Origin: Mercurialis annua
Lineage: Eukaryota; Streptophyta; Magnoliopsida; Malpighiales; Euphorbiaceae
Direction of reading: 5' to 3'
Assembly: GCF_937616625.2 (NCBI RefSeq)
Contig: NC_065576.1
Span: 36,606,628 to 36,670,627 of the forward strand
Length of the DNA stretch: 64,000 nucleotides
The notes below the pieces were generated by a model. It saw only the letters and a list, made by a program, of their open reading frames with translations. It had not been told where the DNA came from and did no database searches. Positions 23,144-35,229 of this stretch are shown here, in pieces (position 1 is the first letter of the stretch; every line of letters begins with the position of its first letter). Position numbers and translations under genes: made by a program.

Positions 23144-23594
23144 CAGTACTAGAAAACTGTCAATTAGTGACAGATTTTAGCTATTGATTTCAAATCCATC
23201 ACTAAATTCCAAAAAATATTGGCGGTATTCACCCCACTATTTTTAGCAAAGGAAATTCCGTGGCTAAAATGGTGGGACGAATCCCGCCAATTTTTTGTCT
23301 AATTAGTTACAAATGTTTTCATACTTAGCCAATTAGCAACGGATTTAAAAATCCGTAGCTAAAAATAATTTTTTTAAAAAAAATTATTTATTAAAAATAT
23401 TATTATTTACTAAAAAAGTATTATTTATTAAATTTTAAATAGATAATTGTTTTGAAAAAAGTAATTATATTAAAATATAGTAGTAAAGTGCAAAAGTAAT
23501 AATTTGTTGTTTTATTAAGAAAAAATAAAAAAACAAAATTATCTATTAATTATTTATAAAAAATAATTAGTATAAAAATAATTATTTCACTACT

Positions 23595-23990
23595 AGAAAA
23601 CAGGTGTTTAGCGACGGAAATATCCGTCGCTAAACACCTGAGATCCGTCGCTAATTACAATTAGCGACGGATTACCGACGGACTCCGTCCGTCGGTAGAT
23701 TTTGGGTCGCTAATTGTAATAGCGACCCAAAACACTGTCTGTCGCCAACTTACCGACGGAATATTCGGTCGGTAAGTTGGAGGAAAAAGGTCGGTAAATT
23801 GGTCGGCCAGCCGACCAATTTCCGACGGAATTACCGACGGACTTTCCGTCGCTAACTTGGCGACGGAATGTCCGACGGTAATTCCGTCGCTGTTTCTTGC
23901 AATTGGCGACGGAATTTTCCGTCGCCAATTGCAAGAAACAGTCGTGTCATGTTAATTTAGCGACGGAAAATCCGTCGCTAAAGTTAAAAC
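23595..23990. repeat. Subterminal repeat region of inner CACTA (3' side)
   Basis: About twenty copies, both orientations, of a GCGACGGA / ACCGACGGA core, some forming hairpins (for example GTGTTTAGCGACGGA with TCCGTCGCTAAACAC near 23610-23635). In En/Spm elements such motifs bind the element's TNPA-type protein. Confidence 0.88.
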
Positions 23991-24148
23991 AAGTAGTCTC
24001 TAAATTACCTATTTTTTGCAAAATTTTATTTTTTTACGGCTTATTTTCATATTTTTTCTGTTATTCGTTAGACCTGTTAAATATACCATTCACATACATA
24101 AGAAACAATAAATATATATAACCAAATATGTCCAAGTGTATCACAAGC

Positions 24149-25898
24149 CTACTCTAAACTGGTGGTGTCATCAGCAGGAGGGGGTGGGGGTGGTGGGAAC
24201 TGCGGGCATAACTCGGGTGGGAGTGTAGTCATCAGCCGCGCAAGCTCAGTACGGATCCGCTCGTCGAAACCCGCCTCCACAGTACGGATCCGCTGCTCGA
24301 CCCGCTCTTCGAAACCCGCCTCCACAGTACGAATCCGCTGCTCGAGCCGCTCCTCAACCTCCCTAGCAATACGCTGCTCTATGTCCTCAGTACTAACGTT
24401 CCCCTGCTGGGATGATTCGCCGCGGCGCAATCGGCTAGCGCTGCTCTGGCCGATGTAGGATGCTGAAGCCGATCCAATACCGTAGACTCGCTGCTTCTTG
24501 ATTGCCTCGAGAGACAAAAACAGCTCGTTCTCGTCGATCGGCTCTGGAGTCGACGAACTCCCTTCTCCAGCTGCCTGAGACTGTGTTGCTGCAGCAAGCT
24601 CTGCCTGAAAACGGTCCTGAGATTTAAAAAATACAAATTTTTAAATTAGTTAAACCTACATTTCTAACTAAAATTGGGCAGCATTTTGTCTATAATTTGA
24701 TCATCACCCATTTTTCAGGGACATCCTGCAAAAACTACAGACACTCTGTTCAACTATAAGTAACAGCAATCACAACACCCACAACAAACACGTAAATATC
24801 CTATAAACAACGTCTATATAATTAAAGTTTTATATAAGTCATATTAAACAGTCACTTAAGATTAAAATAAACTTACATTTTTATCCTTTGATCTCTTGTC
24901 AACAAAGACAGTCCGATCTGCTTTGGTCAGGTGCAACCGTACATGCAACTCAGCCAAAGTGGGCTCTCGACCAAGCTCCTCAGTCTATTATATGAAATGA
25001 ACAAATTAATTAATAGATAAACAAAATATTTAACACGATTATTAATATTAAAAACATACTATAACTGTCTTATGCCTCGTAGCTGATCGCGATCCTGCGG
25101 TATGTCTAACAGGTCCGGTGCCAGCTCCGGACGGCTCACTCATCCGATTAGCTCGTGCTATATCGGACTTTTTCTTAGCCTCAGCAGTATCCCAGTCTCG
25201 CTTCCATGACGCCCAAGTATCAGCACTAACACTGCCCTCTTTTTTATCCGGCTTCATGTTGTGGAGAGTATCTTTATACCGATTGCCCGCATGTCGGTAA
25301 AAGACCCCTCTAATCAGATCCTCAGGGTAGGTCGGGTCCCAGCAAAAATCCTTCTGCAAACCATTAAAAAATAAATATAATTAGAAATCAAAAAGAAAGT
25401 TAAACATATATTTAAAATTTTAAATATTTAACAACCTTGAACTCCTCGAAGTAGAAGCCCTTATGCTCTGCTGTAATCTTCTTCCACGAGGAACCCTCAG
25501 CAAACCATCTAGATCGGAAAATGGGCAAGATCGCCCTAGATGCTGTCCCGCTGTCGTTCCTGCTATCCAGTAATTTTTCTCTGCACATTACAAAAACACT
25601 TAGTTTTCACATTTTTTAAATAAAATTATTTTTTAAAAAAAAGTTGTCAATCATACCTTGCAGCATCTGGTGTAACTCTAACCCTCCCAGTCTCGTCTGT
25701 CGCTGGTGGCTGGCCCTGTGGTTGCGGCTGTCTCGCCGCTCTCCGCGGCGCAGGTCTAGCAGCTAGCACCTGCTGCTCAGCCCCGGGATCCGAGTCCTCA
25801 GGGGCATCCTGCTCTGGGTCGCCGCGTCCACGTCCGCGTCCCTGAACTGTATCCCTACCGCGGCCTCGGCCGGTAGAAGAACCACCTGAACCTCTCAT
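24149..25898 (-). CDS. CACTA second protein (plant transposase, Ptta/En/Spm type)
   Basis: Five exons by GT/AG borders with consistent phase: 25898-25657, 25580-25436, 25353-25060, 24984-24877, 24616-24149; 418 codons with no internal stop. The first 80 residues are low-complexity (RGRGRD, then PAPRRAARQPQPQ). Then come SRWFAEGSSWKKIT, a KPDKKEGSV-SADTWASWKRDWDT block, and late in the protein KKQRVYGIGSASASY, which fit the plant transposase family Transposase_24 (TNPA/TNP1-like). A near-exact 15-residue repeat (RIRTVEAGF-E/D-ER) and a poly-proline run mark the C-terminus. It probably binds the subterminal repeats to assemble transposition complexes. Start chosen at the first ATG after an AG near 25900. 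Confidence 0.78.
24670..24735. repeat. Direct-repeat motif, copy 1 (inner CACTA)
   Basis: GCAGCATTT...CATCACCCATTTTTCAGGG-CATCCTGCAAA; the same block recurs at 32027-32085. On the minus strand both are preceded by a TTGCAG acceptor-like sequence. Copy 1 lies in the last intron of the second CACTA gene. Confidence 0.75.
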
Positions 25899-28800
25899 AT
25901 CTGCAAAAAAGATTACAAAAAAATATTCGACAAGAAAAAAATAAACACAACTATTATAAAAACCATAACACATAATTTATTAACAAAATAAAGTTACCAC
26001 ATCAACAAATGTAAATAAAAGTCAAAATTCTACATAAATGACACTTAAACGAATCATGCAATTTCTATATTATCTGCCGCTCCAATGTCTTCATCGTCTG
26101 ATGAAGATGGTGGATAATCATCTTCCGTCTCTACTAATGGAGGGTTGTGTAATGCAGCCTCGTCCGCCTCGCCATTCGGATCAACTAAATTTGTCGGTTC
26201 TTCATTTGTTATGACATCGAGCAGATGATCTGCACTATCATCTTGGAAAGCTGGAACAGTTGTTTCAGGCATGTCTATCTCAGAGCGAGCTTTTATCTTG
26301 CATACTGCCCACCAGTCTTTTTTGTCTCGCCTTTTGCTAGGATAAGGTAAGTAATGTACTTGATCGGACTGTTCAGCTAAAATGAAGGGTTCATATTTGT
26401 TGTACCTCTTTCTGTGATTAACATCCACTATGTTATACCGAGGATGGGCTAACATACCAACTTTTTTCGTAGGATCAAACCAATTACATTTAAATAAGAC
26501 CGTCCTTTTTATCGGTAGAGCCGGATACTCTAACTCGATAATGTCAGTCAACACTCCATAAAAGTCGCTTTCAGCCGGGCCGTAGAGTGATCCTTTTACA
26601 CAAACTCCGCTATTCATTGTAACCCGATCCTCCCCATATTCTTCAGTATTGAATTTAAACCCGTTCACACAATACCCCTTGAATGTTTTGACCGATCTAA
26701 GCGGTCCTTCTGCAAGACTTAGAATATAGGGATTGGTACAGACAGTTTGGTCTTTCACCTGTAGCACAATTATTTATACGGGTCAACACGATAATATATA
26801 CAACTACGACGATAAAACAACATAAATACTTACATATTGCTCGAACCAAAAGGAGAATTCACTCTCCAACTTGACTACAACTTCGGTCTGTGTCATTTCG
26901 GGGTTGATTTCATACAACTCGCCTTCAAAAACTCTATTTACAAGAATACGAGCGAATTAAGACAAATTGTATAAAATTCTTCAATATTGAACTTAAATGT
27001 GGATATGAAGACATACTCTCTGAAAGGTTCGATTTCAGTGCAATTCAGAAGGATATAGCTTCGGGCAGCATTATATTCAGCATCATCCAGATATCTGTTC
27101 CGAGAAGCACCTATAGGTCGCCCTTTCGGTTTGAAAATGGATAATCTGTCGACATCATCATCAACGTCCATTTCGCAAACTTCATTTCTTTGCATCCGAC
27201 ATGGTAGCATCGGATCACCATCCTTGAAATAGAAAGATGCAAATTTCGCTGTTTCCTCTAATAAATATCCGCTGCTGATGCTTCCTTCCACTCTGCCTTT
27301 ATTCGAGACCTTATTTTTGAGTTTTCTCAGGTATCTACATAATCAAATAATTAGTTCATGCATGTACCAACCACTCGATCGATGAAATAGAACTGTAGAT
27401 GTAGTACCTTTCAAATGGATACATCCAACGATACTGAACAGGTCCTGCCATCATAGCTTCGTATGGAAGGTGTACGGGGAGATGTTCCATCGAATTAAAA
27501 AAACTCGGTGGAAAAATACGTTCCAACTTGCACAGTATCTTCGGGATATCAAGATACAATCTCTCAAGATCTGCCTTTTTCAGCGATGTGGCAGTTAATT
27601 CTCTGAAGAAGATACTTAGCTCTGTTAAAGGCTCCCACACTTCGGGCGGAAGAAGCTCCCGAAGAGCAATTGGCAAAAGTCGTTGCATGAAGACATGACA
27701 GTCACGACTTTTCATGCCCATCATCTTCAAACTGTTTAAATCAACACACCTTGACAAGTTGGACACGTAACCGTCCGGAAACTTTAACTTTTGAATCCAT
27801 TCGAGCAAAATCTTTTTTAAATCCCTGTCCAAAGCATACAAAGCCTTTGGATATCTACCGGTTTCCTGATCTTGTGCTAGGCCGGGACGATCACAAATCT
27901 TATTCAGCTCTGCCCTAGATTTTGCCGTGTCTTTCGTCTTACCAGGTACATTGAGTACGGTATTAAAAACGTTGTCAAATACATTTTTCTCAATATGCAT
28001 GACATCGAGATTATGCCGGATTACATTTGTCTTCCAATACGGTAAATCCCAAAAGATACTCTTTCGATTCCAACAACGGCCTTTAGATAGATCAGCATTC
28101 GTAGCCTTAGCATCTGTCTCATAAGCCCTCTTAAACCCCAGACCGTCAACCTCTGCTAATACTTCATCTCCAGTCCTCACACCTCCAAATTTGTGCTTTA
28201 CTTGTTTGCCTTTTCGAAAATCAGTAACATTCCGACGGAAATGATGGCCCGTAGGTAAAAATTTTCTGTGGCAATCAAACCAGGACTGTTTACCACTATC
28301 GGGCAACGTGAATGCCTCGGTATTTTCCATACAATGCGGACATGCCAGTCTTCCTGATGTGCTCCACCCAGACAACATTGAATAAGCGGGAAAGTCATTA
28401 ATTGTCCACATAAGCGCCGCCCTCATTTGAAAATTCTGCCTCTTTTGAACGTCATACGTCCGAATTCCAGATTCCCACAATTGATTCAACTCCGCTATTA
28501 ACGGCTGCAGGGATATATCCATCTGGTCTTTTGGATTTCCAGGTCCCGGGACAAGTATTGTCAAAAACATAAACTCATCCTTCATGCACATGCCTGGAGG
28601 CAGATTATACGGCGTCACAATGACTGGCCAGGAAGAATATTATGTTCCAAAACTACCAAATGGTTGAAACCCGTCAGTACATAAGCCTAGTCTGATATTT
28701 CTTGTTTCATCGGCAAAATCTGTATGCAACTCACTGAACCGTTTCCACGCCGGAGAGTCAGAAGGATGACACATCTTCTCGTCTTCCATTTCATGATCAG

Positions 28801-29566
28801 CGTGCCATGTCATATGTTTAGCCGTGGCTTTGGAAGCGTACAACCTTTGCAGCCTCAGAGTTAAAGGGAAATAAAACATTTTTTTATAAGGAACGTTAGC
28901 CCTTCTTTTGGCCGAATTGCTTTTCGTAACAGGTTTCCACCGAGGAAATGTGCAAACTTTGCAGTGGGTTAAATCCTCGTCCGCCCCCCAGTAAATCATA
29001 TAGTTGTGGAAACAGCACTCAATAACCTCAACCGGCAACCCGAGACCTTTCACCAGCTTCTTGATATTAGCAAAAAAATTCGGCATTTTGTTGTTCTCTG
29101 GAAGCAGTTCTTGTAATAAACGGCAGGTGTCGTCAATTAAAGATATCGACCCCTGATGTCGACACTTAATATCCAAAATTTCAACAGATGCGGACAGGGG
29201 TGAGTGTCTGCTATTTTCGGGCCATATTTCTTCTTCTGCCGCACTCATCATATCAAAAAACTTCTGAGCTTCTTCATTCGGGGTCTCTTCCTCAAAAACT
29301 TCAGGACCAGCAGCATCAATAACCATTCTCTGACCGGAGTTTAAATCTCCCCCTCCCTCATTATAGTAATCGTATTCATTAACCGGCTGCTGAACAACAG
29401 GAGGGACATTCACCTCACCGTGGTGAATCCAGACATAGTAATCTGGAACAAACCCAGACTGCAAGACATGTAGTTTCACAGCTTCGACATCTCGAAAATT
29501 CGTATTTCTACATTTTGTCCTAGAACATGGGCATTTTATCTCTTCTCCATTCATACACTCGGGATG

Positions 29567-31179
29567 TGTTGAGCAAAAACCGCAAGTGTACGGTGTCGCA
29601 ACTAGTAATACTCGGTAAGACCGAGGTCGAATCCCACAGGGACAATGGATTTGATGAGAATGAATCGATTCTAAGTCTCAATTCGTTTAGCACACAACAA
29701 TAGTTGATTTGGAATTCGAACAATTAAAACATTAACTAAAGCAAATACAATTACTAAATAATTTAACTAGCAAAAAGCAATAAGCAAGCGATTGAATGAT
29801 TAAGATAAACTATGGATAACGAGCTTGAGGGTTGATTCTACGATGAACCAATTACTATCAAGGGGTCGGACTATGGCTTCTAAAAGCGAACCGAGCTTTT
29901 TCTAAATCGCAACTCCCGCTCTCTCGAGCCTCAAAGAGTTACAAAACCACAACTAATTAAGCTTAACCTACTCTCGTAGCACTAATCAAAATTAGAGGCA
30001 ATTAGCAATTAAGCACAACTCATAGGCCACCTAATTACTAACCCACTCTCATGGTGTTACTAATTAAGCATCTAATTAATTAATTCCAATTAATAAACCC
30101 TCTCTCAAGGTGGAAATTAATCTAGCAACAAATACTAGGTGATCAATCTAGAATAGGCATTAAGCAATTAATTAGAACACACAAGCCAAACCCTAACCCA
30201 ATCTAGCAATTATTCAACCATCATATCAACCCCCAAACATGGGGGTTTAGCCAATCATGTCAAACATCACATTAACTATTAAATAAAGAGAAATAAAAGA
30301 TAACAAATACTTACTTAGAAGAATAAGATTGGAATTAAGCACTTGCATTCAAAGATAAATCTTGTTCTTACAATAAGTAAAGCTCCAACACCACAACAAT
30401 GGTGGAAAAGATGGAGGCGCAAAGCCCTAAAATTAATCTACTCCTAACTAAGAAAGGAAACTAAAAAGTAGGTGAAATGTTCTATATTAAGTCTATACCT
30501 AATTTGGAGATAAGGTTCCTTATATAGGCAATACAAAGGAGGAAATAAAGACAACCATGTATAAGTTGTGTCTAGCCAAAAGAGGAAGTGGTCCCAGGTC
30601 TTGTTTCTTTTCAATTTCAGCTCCCAGCCACATTTTTCACTAAGGCTCGATCGAGCCCTTCACTTATGAGGAAGGGCTCGATCGAGCCCTTCATTCTTCA
30701 CAAGTTCCCTGTTCGTTTTTTGCCTAAGGGCTCGATCGAGCCCTCCCCATAAGTGGGGAGCTCGATCGAGCTCTGCTGATTTTCTGCTGCACAATTGCTG
30801 ACTTCGAACCTTCATAACTTGGTGTATAAACGTCCAAATGAGTTGGTTCTTGAACCCCTGGAAAGCTTAGGATGTCTACTTCATTTCTTGTGAAGAACAC
30901 AAACTCTTTAGAAGCCTCGAACTAATCCAAAATCTTCAATTAGTGCAGAGGGGTCAGATTCTCAAATGTGCTTTCGGCATCTTTTTGTTCAAAGACTTCG
31001 CCCTTTCTTAGATTCGTTGATTCTTCCATCTTTTAGGCCAAAAGGACTCCGTTTTGCTCCATTTTCCCTATAACACACACACGCGCAATAAGGTATACAA
31101 AACAACCAAAAAGCACGGTGAAACATAGCAATATCATGCGGAAAACAACTCAATACATAGGAGTATTTTACTCCTATCA
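29567..31179. mobile_element. Solo LTR, 1,613 bp, inserted in TNP2
   Basis: It begins TGTTGAGC and ends CCTATCA, with the 5-bp TSD GGATG at 29562-29566 and 31180-31184. It has no internal region or second LTR, so a single LTR was left by recombination. It contains four copies of the palindrome GGCTCGATCGAGCC or close variants (30651-30775). The same palindrome flanks the Athila-like pieces at 14430 and 15347, which hints at the same family. The leading CAAGTGTACGGTGTCGCAA block is common in plant gypsy LTRs, but I do not fix the lineage. Confidence 0.85.
30645..30780. repeat. Four GGCTCGATCGAGCC-type palindromes in the LTR
   Basis: Copies begin near 30645, 30666, 30727 and 30760, each a perfect or near-perfect palindrome centred on CGATCG. 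The 30666 and 30727 copies extend to GGGCTCGATCGAGCCC. Confidence 0.85.
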
Positions 31180-31396
31180 GGATGTTGTACAGCAAAATTC
31201 ACGAACTCTTCAAGATTAGGGAAAAAATCTGGCGGCAGGAAGCCTCTGTCATGCCTCGTATACATCCAGCTGCGGTCTGGATTCATTTCTGGAGGACGTA
31301 CAATTAGGTACTGGTTCATAAGCTCAACGTAGCAAAGTCAATGTAATTGACTGCTAAAAGGGTAGGGTCCTATCCCATTCGCAAAACTGGCGCCCC

Positions 31397-31628
31397 ATAA
31401 TTCGATCACGATATATGCATGAATACGGAAAAAATATTCGGCAGCCTTCCGGCGTCGTTCCCCAGGTGCATTACATAATATAGGGTGTGTAACGCTAATT
31501 ATATATTCCGTAAGGAATAAGCGTTACACAGCCTATATTAAATAGCCACCCGGAGAACATACGCCAGAAAACTACCGAATATTTTTATACCATATCCATA
31601 CATATATGTTTTTTCGTGATCAAATTAC
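31397..31628. repeat. Long imperfect hairpin in the CACTA 5' region
   Basis: Two arms of about 110 bp, centre near 31507. TAATTCGATCACG pairs with CGTGATCAAATTA. AATATTCGGCAG pairs with CTACCGAATATT. AATATAGGGTGTGTAACGCT pairs with AGCGTTACACAGCCTATATT. It lies about 80 bp upstream of the TNP2 start and has no TIR-type ends of its own that I can define. Confidence 0.75.
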
Positions 31629-32905
31629 GCAGACGACAGCAGTTTTACGAACTGTACACACGTACAATCCCGTGTCGTTCAATCTCTTGAACACACGGGA
31701 CGGGTTTCTACGGCTAGGTAAGATTTTATTCGGTGTGAATAAAATCTTTGTTAAATAAATTTAATTGTTATTCAATTTACTCTAAATACTATAAATTGAA
31801 TACAAAAATGCAGTAACACTTACTTGTTGAAGAGCAGAACCGCAATAAATAGGAGATAAGCGATGTAAACAAACAACAGCGGCTATGATCAGCGGCTATC
31901 AGCAATCGTCAGAAACAAACCTACATTAATAGTTTTGGATCAGATTATCATAACAATACAAATTAATACTTTATCAAGATACGTTTTTTTCAATTTTCTA
32001 AGTGATATAATATTTTTAACGAAAATCCGGCAGCATTTCCCCTAAAAATGAGCATCACCCATTTTTCAGGGAAATCCTGCAAGCAAACAATACACATTTC
32101 CACATAACCAACACTGTTCATCTAAACTGTTTCATATTACAGATAGTATTATATTAATTACAGTTATTATTAACTAAATACGCTAAATTCTCAAAACTAA
32201 CAAGTAACACAATTAAACGTATATTTACGATTACAATCCAATTCACATAAAACTTAACCAAATTAATCAACTATTAAAAAAATTAACTATTCTATTTACA
32301 TGCATAGCCTAATTAACTAACATCTAAATAAAATAGTATTAATAAAATAACCTAATTTTACCAAGCAAAATAAAAAACAATTCTTTTCAATTCTTTTCAA
32401 TTACAAATTTAGTCTACTTTACTAACCTAATTTTAATAGATTTACACAAATATAAAAAGTAACCTAATTTTATATAACTATCATATTATTATAAAAGTTA
32501 CCAATTTAAATAAAATTTAAATTTAAATAATACCAACCTAATTTAAATAAACTTACAAATTTTAATAAACAATAATTTAATCTAATCTATTAATATCAAT
32601 TAATCTAATTAAAAAAACACATAATCAATTAACAAAACTAATCTAATTTAAACCTAATTTGTAATAATATTAACTAATCTAAATTAAACCTAAATTTAAT
32701 GAAATGAACAAATCTAATTAAACAAAACACTGACCTGGATGGACAGCAGAGGCGGCAGTGGAGGGTGACCGGAGACCTGAGAAATGCGGCTGCGCCGGCA
32801 GCAGTGGAGGTGGGCAGCCACTGTTTTTTTTAAATAAAAAATAAATTTAATAACTAAAATACATAAATAAAACAAATACAAATTAATTAAAATCCCTAAT
32901 CTAAC
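31629..32905. other. CACTA 5' non-coding region
   Basis: AT-rich with no ORF. It contains copy 2 of the GCAGCATTT...CAGGGAAATCCTGC motif (32027-32085), and GC-rich purine-biased DNA begins near 32740. The latter may be the untranslated start of the CACTA transcript. Confidence 0.5.
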
Positions 32906-33159
32906 TTACCGGAGATCAGATACGCCGGAGAGGAATGGGGGCAGCGGACAAGCAGTGGAGCCGGAGAGGAGTGCGGGCAGCGGAGGAGCCGTGGCGCCAG
33001 AGAGGAGGGCGGGCAGCGGACAAGCAATCGCCGGAGAAAGAGAGGAGCGGTGGGGATTGGGTTTGTGTGCTTGCCGGAGAAAGAGAGGAGCTGAGGGAAA
33101 TATACGGAGAAAGAGAAAAGAAACGGCTGCTGAAGGAAGAAGAAGGAACGGCGCTGATA

Positions 33160-33593
33160 TTAGGTTAGGATTTACCGACGGATACCATCCGTCGGTAATC
33201 CGTCGGTAAATCTTAGATGAAACGGTGCGTACCGTTTCCAAAGGATTTACCGACGGATTACAAAATCCGTCGGTAATATTAGCGACGGAATGATTATATT
33301 CCGTCGCTAAATCCAATAACAAAAACGCAGAGTTTTTGTAAAGCCCATTTAGCGACGGATATTTTATTTCCGTCGCTAATATTGGTAAAGAATAAGGCGC
33401 CATTTCTTCCCTCCACCAGCCCGCCAAAACACCGACGGATTACCGACGGAAGTTTCGTCGGTATTGGCTTTCCCTCCAATTTGGCGACATATTGTCATTC
33501 TTATCGCTAATTCGGTCGTTAAATGTGGAAATTAGCGACAGATTTGTTGTCCGTCACTAATTTCCGTCGCAAATCAGAGGATTTCTAGTAGTG
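33160..33593. repeat. Subterminal repeat region of inner CACTA (5' side)
   Basis: Many copies of TTACCGACGGAT / ATCCGTCGGTAA and GCGACGGA in both orientations, matching the other end of the element. Long hypothetical frames here are products of the repeat. Confidence 0.88.
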
Positions 33594-33978
33594 TTTTAGA
33601 ATGCATGAGTAAATTGCGGAAGTAAATATTTATTACTTTTAGTTATATTTAAATATAATATATATATATAGATACATAACAAGAACCTGAGTTGGTTAAC
33701 ATGGAGTAACGAGAAGAGTTTTAGATGGGAGCAATGGAAGAATAGATGACCTACTATGAAATTTGGAATTTTGAGAAAATTGTCGGTGAGAAACAGTCGA
33801 TGGTATATCGCGGATGGGTGGGTGACTGATTAAATAATATTTTATTGCTAAAATCCGTCGCAAAATTTGTTTGTTCTATTGCTAAATAATTTGCGACCAA
33901 AAATCCACCGACAGATGTAATCCGTCGGTAATCCTTCATTAGAGGATTTTACTAAAAGTAGAATTTCCAGTAGTGCAA

Positions 33979-34436
33979 ATTGCAAAAAATAAGTTGGTTA
34001 TTTTCATTTTAAATATAATATTTTTTATTTTAATATAAAAATTTAATAAATAAATAAATTAAAAATAAAAATAAATTTGTATTGTTAATATTTAATATTA
34101 TTATTATTTATATAAGTAAAATAAAATAAACGTTAACATTAGAGAGTTTATAATAAAATTATTAATATTTAATATTTTCATTAACATTTATAAAAAAAGT
34201 CTTTTAAAATAAAATTAAAAATATAACTCTTTATTTCTAAGATGCTTTTTGTGATAATTTAGGGGAGATATATCTATTGATTGATCTATTCCTATATTTT
34301 CGTATCTCTTTCGGTTGATATTTGTTTTAATATTTCATTATCAGTACATTTATCACATATTAATATTTTGATATATAAAATATAAAATATTTCAAAATAA
34401 ATAAATATAAAACATATAAAATGAACGATGACATTT
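33979..34436. other. AT-rich interval between CACTA and the split MITE
   Basis: No gene, TIR or repeat supported. Confidence 0.5.
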
Positions 34437-34597
34437 TTAAATAGCAATTTGTCCTCTTAACTTGTAAGTGATGGACAATTAACATATAAATTACCTCTAT
34501 AGGCAAATTAATCACGAATTTGGTGGTTATGATAATTAATCCAATTTTAAAAAATTAACTCATAAATTGCGGGAAAATTGCCAATTTAGAAGATAAT

Positions 34598-35229
34598 TGA
34601 TGGATTCTGCCTTCTGAACCGGTGAGTAAGACCTGCAAAACAAGGTAGAAGCTAACCGGACGGTGGTTGTCCGATTAACTCTCCGATGCTAAAGTCAGTT
34701 TAGAGCTTTGAGCAGCGTTTTGTGTATATGAATGTAATTGTGATTCTAGGCATACCTCGTGCTCCTTTTATAGTAGTCGAATATACCTTGTAGAGTCGTA
34801 ATAGGCAGGTGAATCCTACTTTGTAGGGATTCGGCAATATCGTAGGGATTCTCCTGATTTGTCGAGATCTACCTTAATCTGATAAGAGTCCTATTTAGGA
34901 ACGTTTTCCTAAATAGTCTTATCTTCCTAAAGTAGAGCTTATCCTTCCATATATAGTGTTTGTGTCCGAATAAGACAATACTTCCATTCTTGGTCGATTA
35001 TCCGAATCCCGGACCTAACGCGCTTTGGGCGGATCATGTGGGATTCGGTCTTTATTGGCATATCACCGAATCTCAAGGGATTCGGTATCAATTGGCATAT
35101 CACCGAATCTTAAGGGATTCGGCGTCTCCTTCATATCTTCGGATCTTCAGGGGGAGTCCGGTATCACCTGAGAGTGGATCCCCTGTGACTCGGCTCTATT
35201 ATATTTACTATAGGATTCGGTATCCATCA
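34598..35229 (-). repeat. 3' LTR of the Tat-like element
   Basis: Ends TGATGGAT...ATCCATCA. On the minus strand the polypurine tract GCGGGGGGGCTAA (35230-35242) directly precedes it. Confidence 0.9.

Larger units (their letters stand above)
26054..31319 (-). pseudogene. CACTA TNP2 transposase, disrupted
   Basis: The main exon runs 29554-27408, then 27334-27017, 26933-26834 and 26758-26054, all with GT-AG introns (73, 83 and 75 bp) and continuous phase. The N-terminal exon part is at 31319-31185 (MNPDRSWMYTRHDRGFLPPD). Domains in order: Transpos_assoc with CPCSRTKCRN; TNP2/Transposase_21 (LGLCTDGFQPFG, LPPGMCMKDEFMF, HNLDVMHIEKNVFDNV); DUF4218 (GPVQYRWMYPFER); DUF4216 (VNGFKFNTEEY, CNWFDPTKKVG). 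A solo LTR (29567-31179) splits the N-terminal domain. An in-frame TAA (28640-28642) sits just after FQPFGSFGT. The remainder is nearly intact, so the damage is recent. Confidence 0.9.
23588..33593 (-). mobile_element. Inner CACTA (En/Spm) element, 10,006 bp
   Basis: TIRs are CACTACTAGAAAA (23588) and TTCTAGTAGTG (33583-33593), with a TTT TSD on both sides (23585-23587, 33594-33596). Both ends hold dense subterminal GCGACGGA / TCCGTCGC repeats. It carries two minus-strand genes: a TNP2 transposase (31319-26054, broken) and a second plant En/Spm-type protein (25898-24149, intact by eye). Later damage is a 1.6-kb solo LTR in the TNP2 N-terminus. It is now probably non-autonomous unless TNP2 is supplied elsewhere. 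Confidence 0.92.
23144..33975. mobile_element. Outer CACTA element, split by a second CACTA
   Basis: The left end CAGTACTAGAAAACTG (23144) is a mutated CACTA-type tip and the right end is TTCCAGTAGTG (33965-33975). The flanking TSD is CAA on both sides (23141-23143, 33976-33978), the 3-bp size typical of CACTA elements. Without the 10-kb inner insertion (23588-33593) it is only about 0.8 kb. It has GTCACTAA/CCGTCGC-like subterminal repeats and no gene, so it was a non-autonomous element. Confidence 0.8.

Noticed and set aside
24162..24458. Plus-strand Gly/Arg/Ser-rich ORF
   Set aside because: Antisense of the last exon of the CACTA second gene; repeats reflect the TVEAGF repeats on the other strand.
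32906..33427. 173-codon minus-strand ORF with overlapping plus-strand ORFs
   Set aside because: It lies in CACTA subterminal repeats; the frames are products of CCGTCGGTAA-type repeats and purine-rich DNA, with no domain and overlapping frames on both strands.
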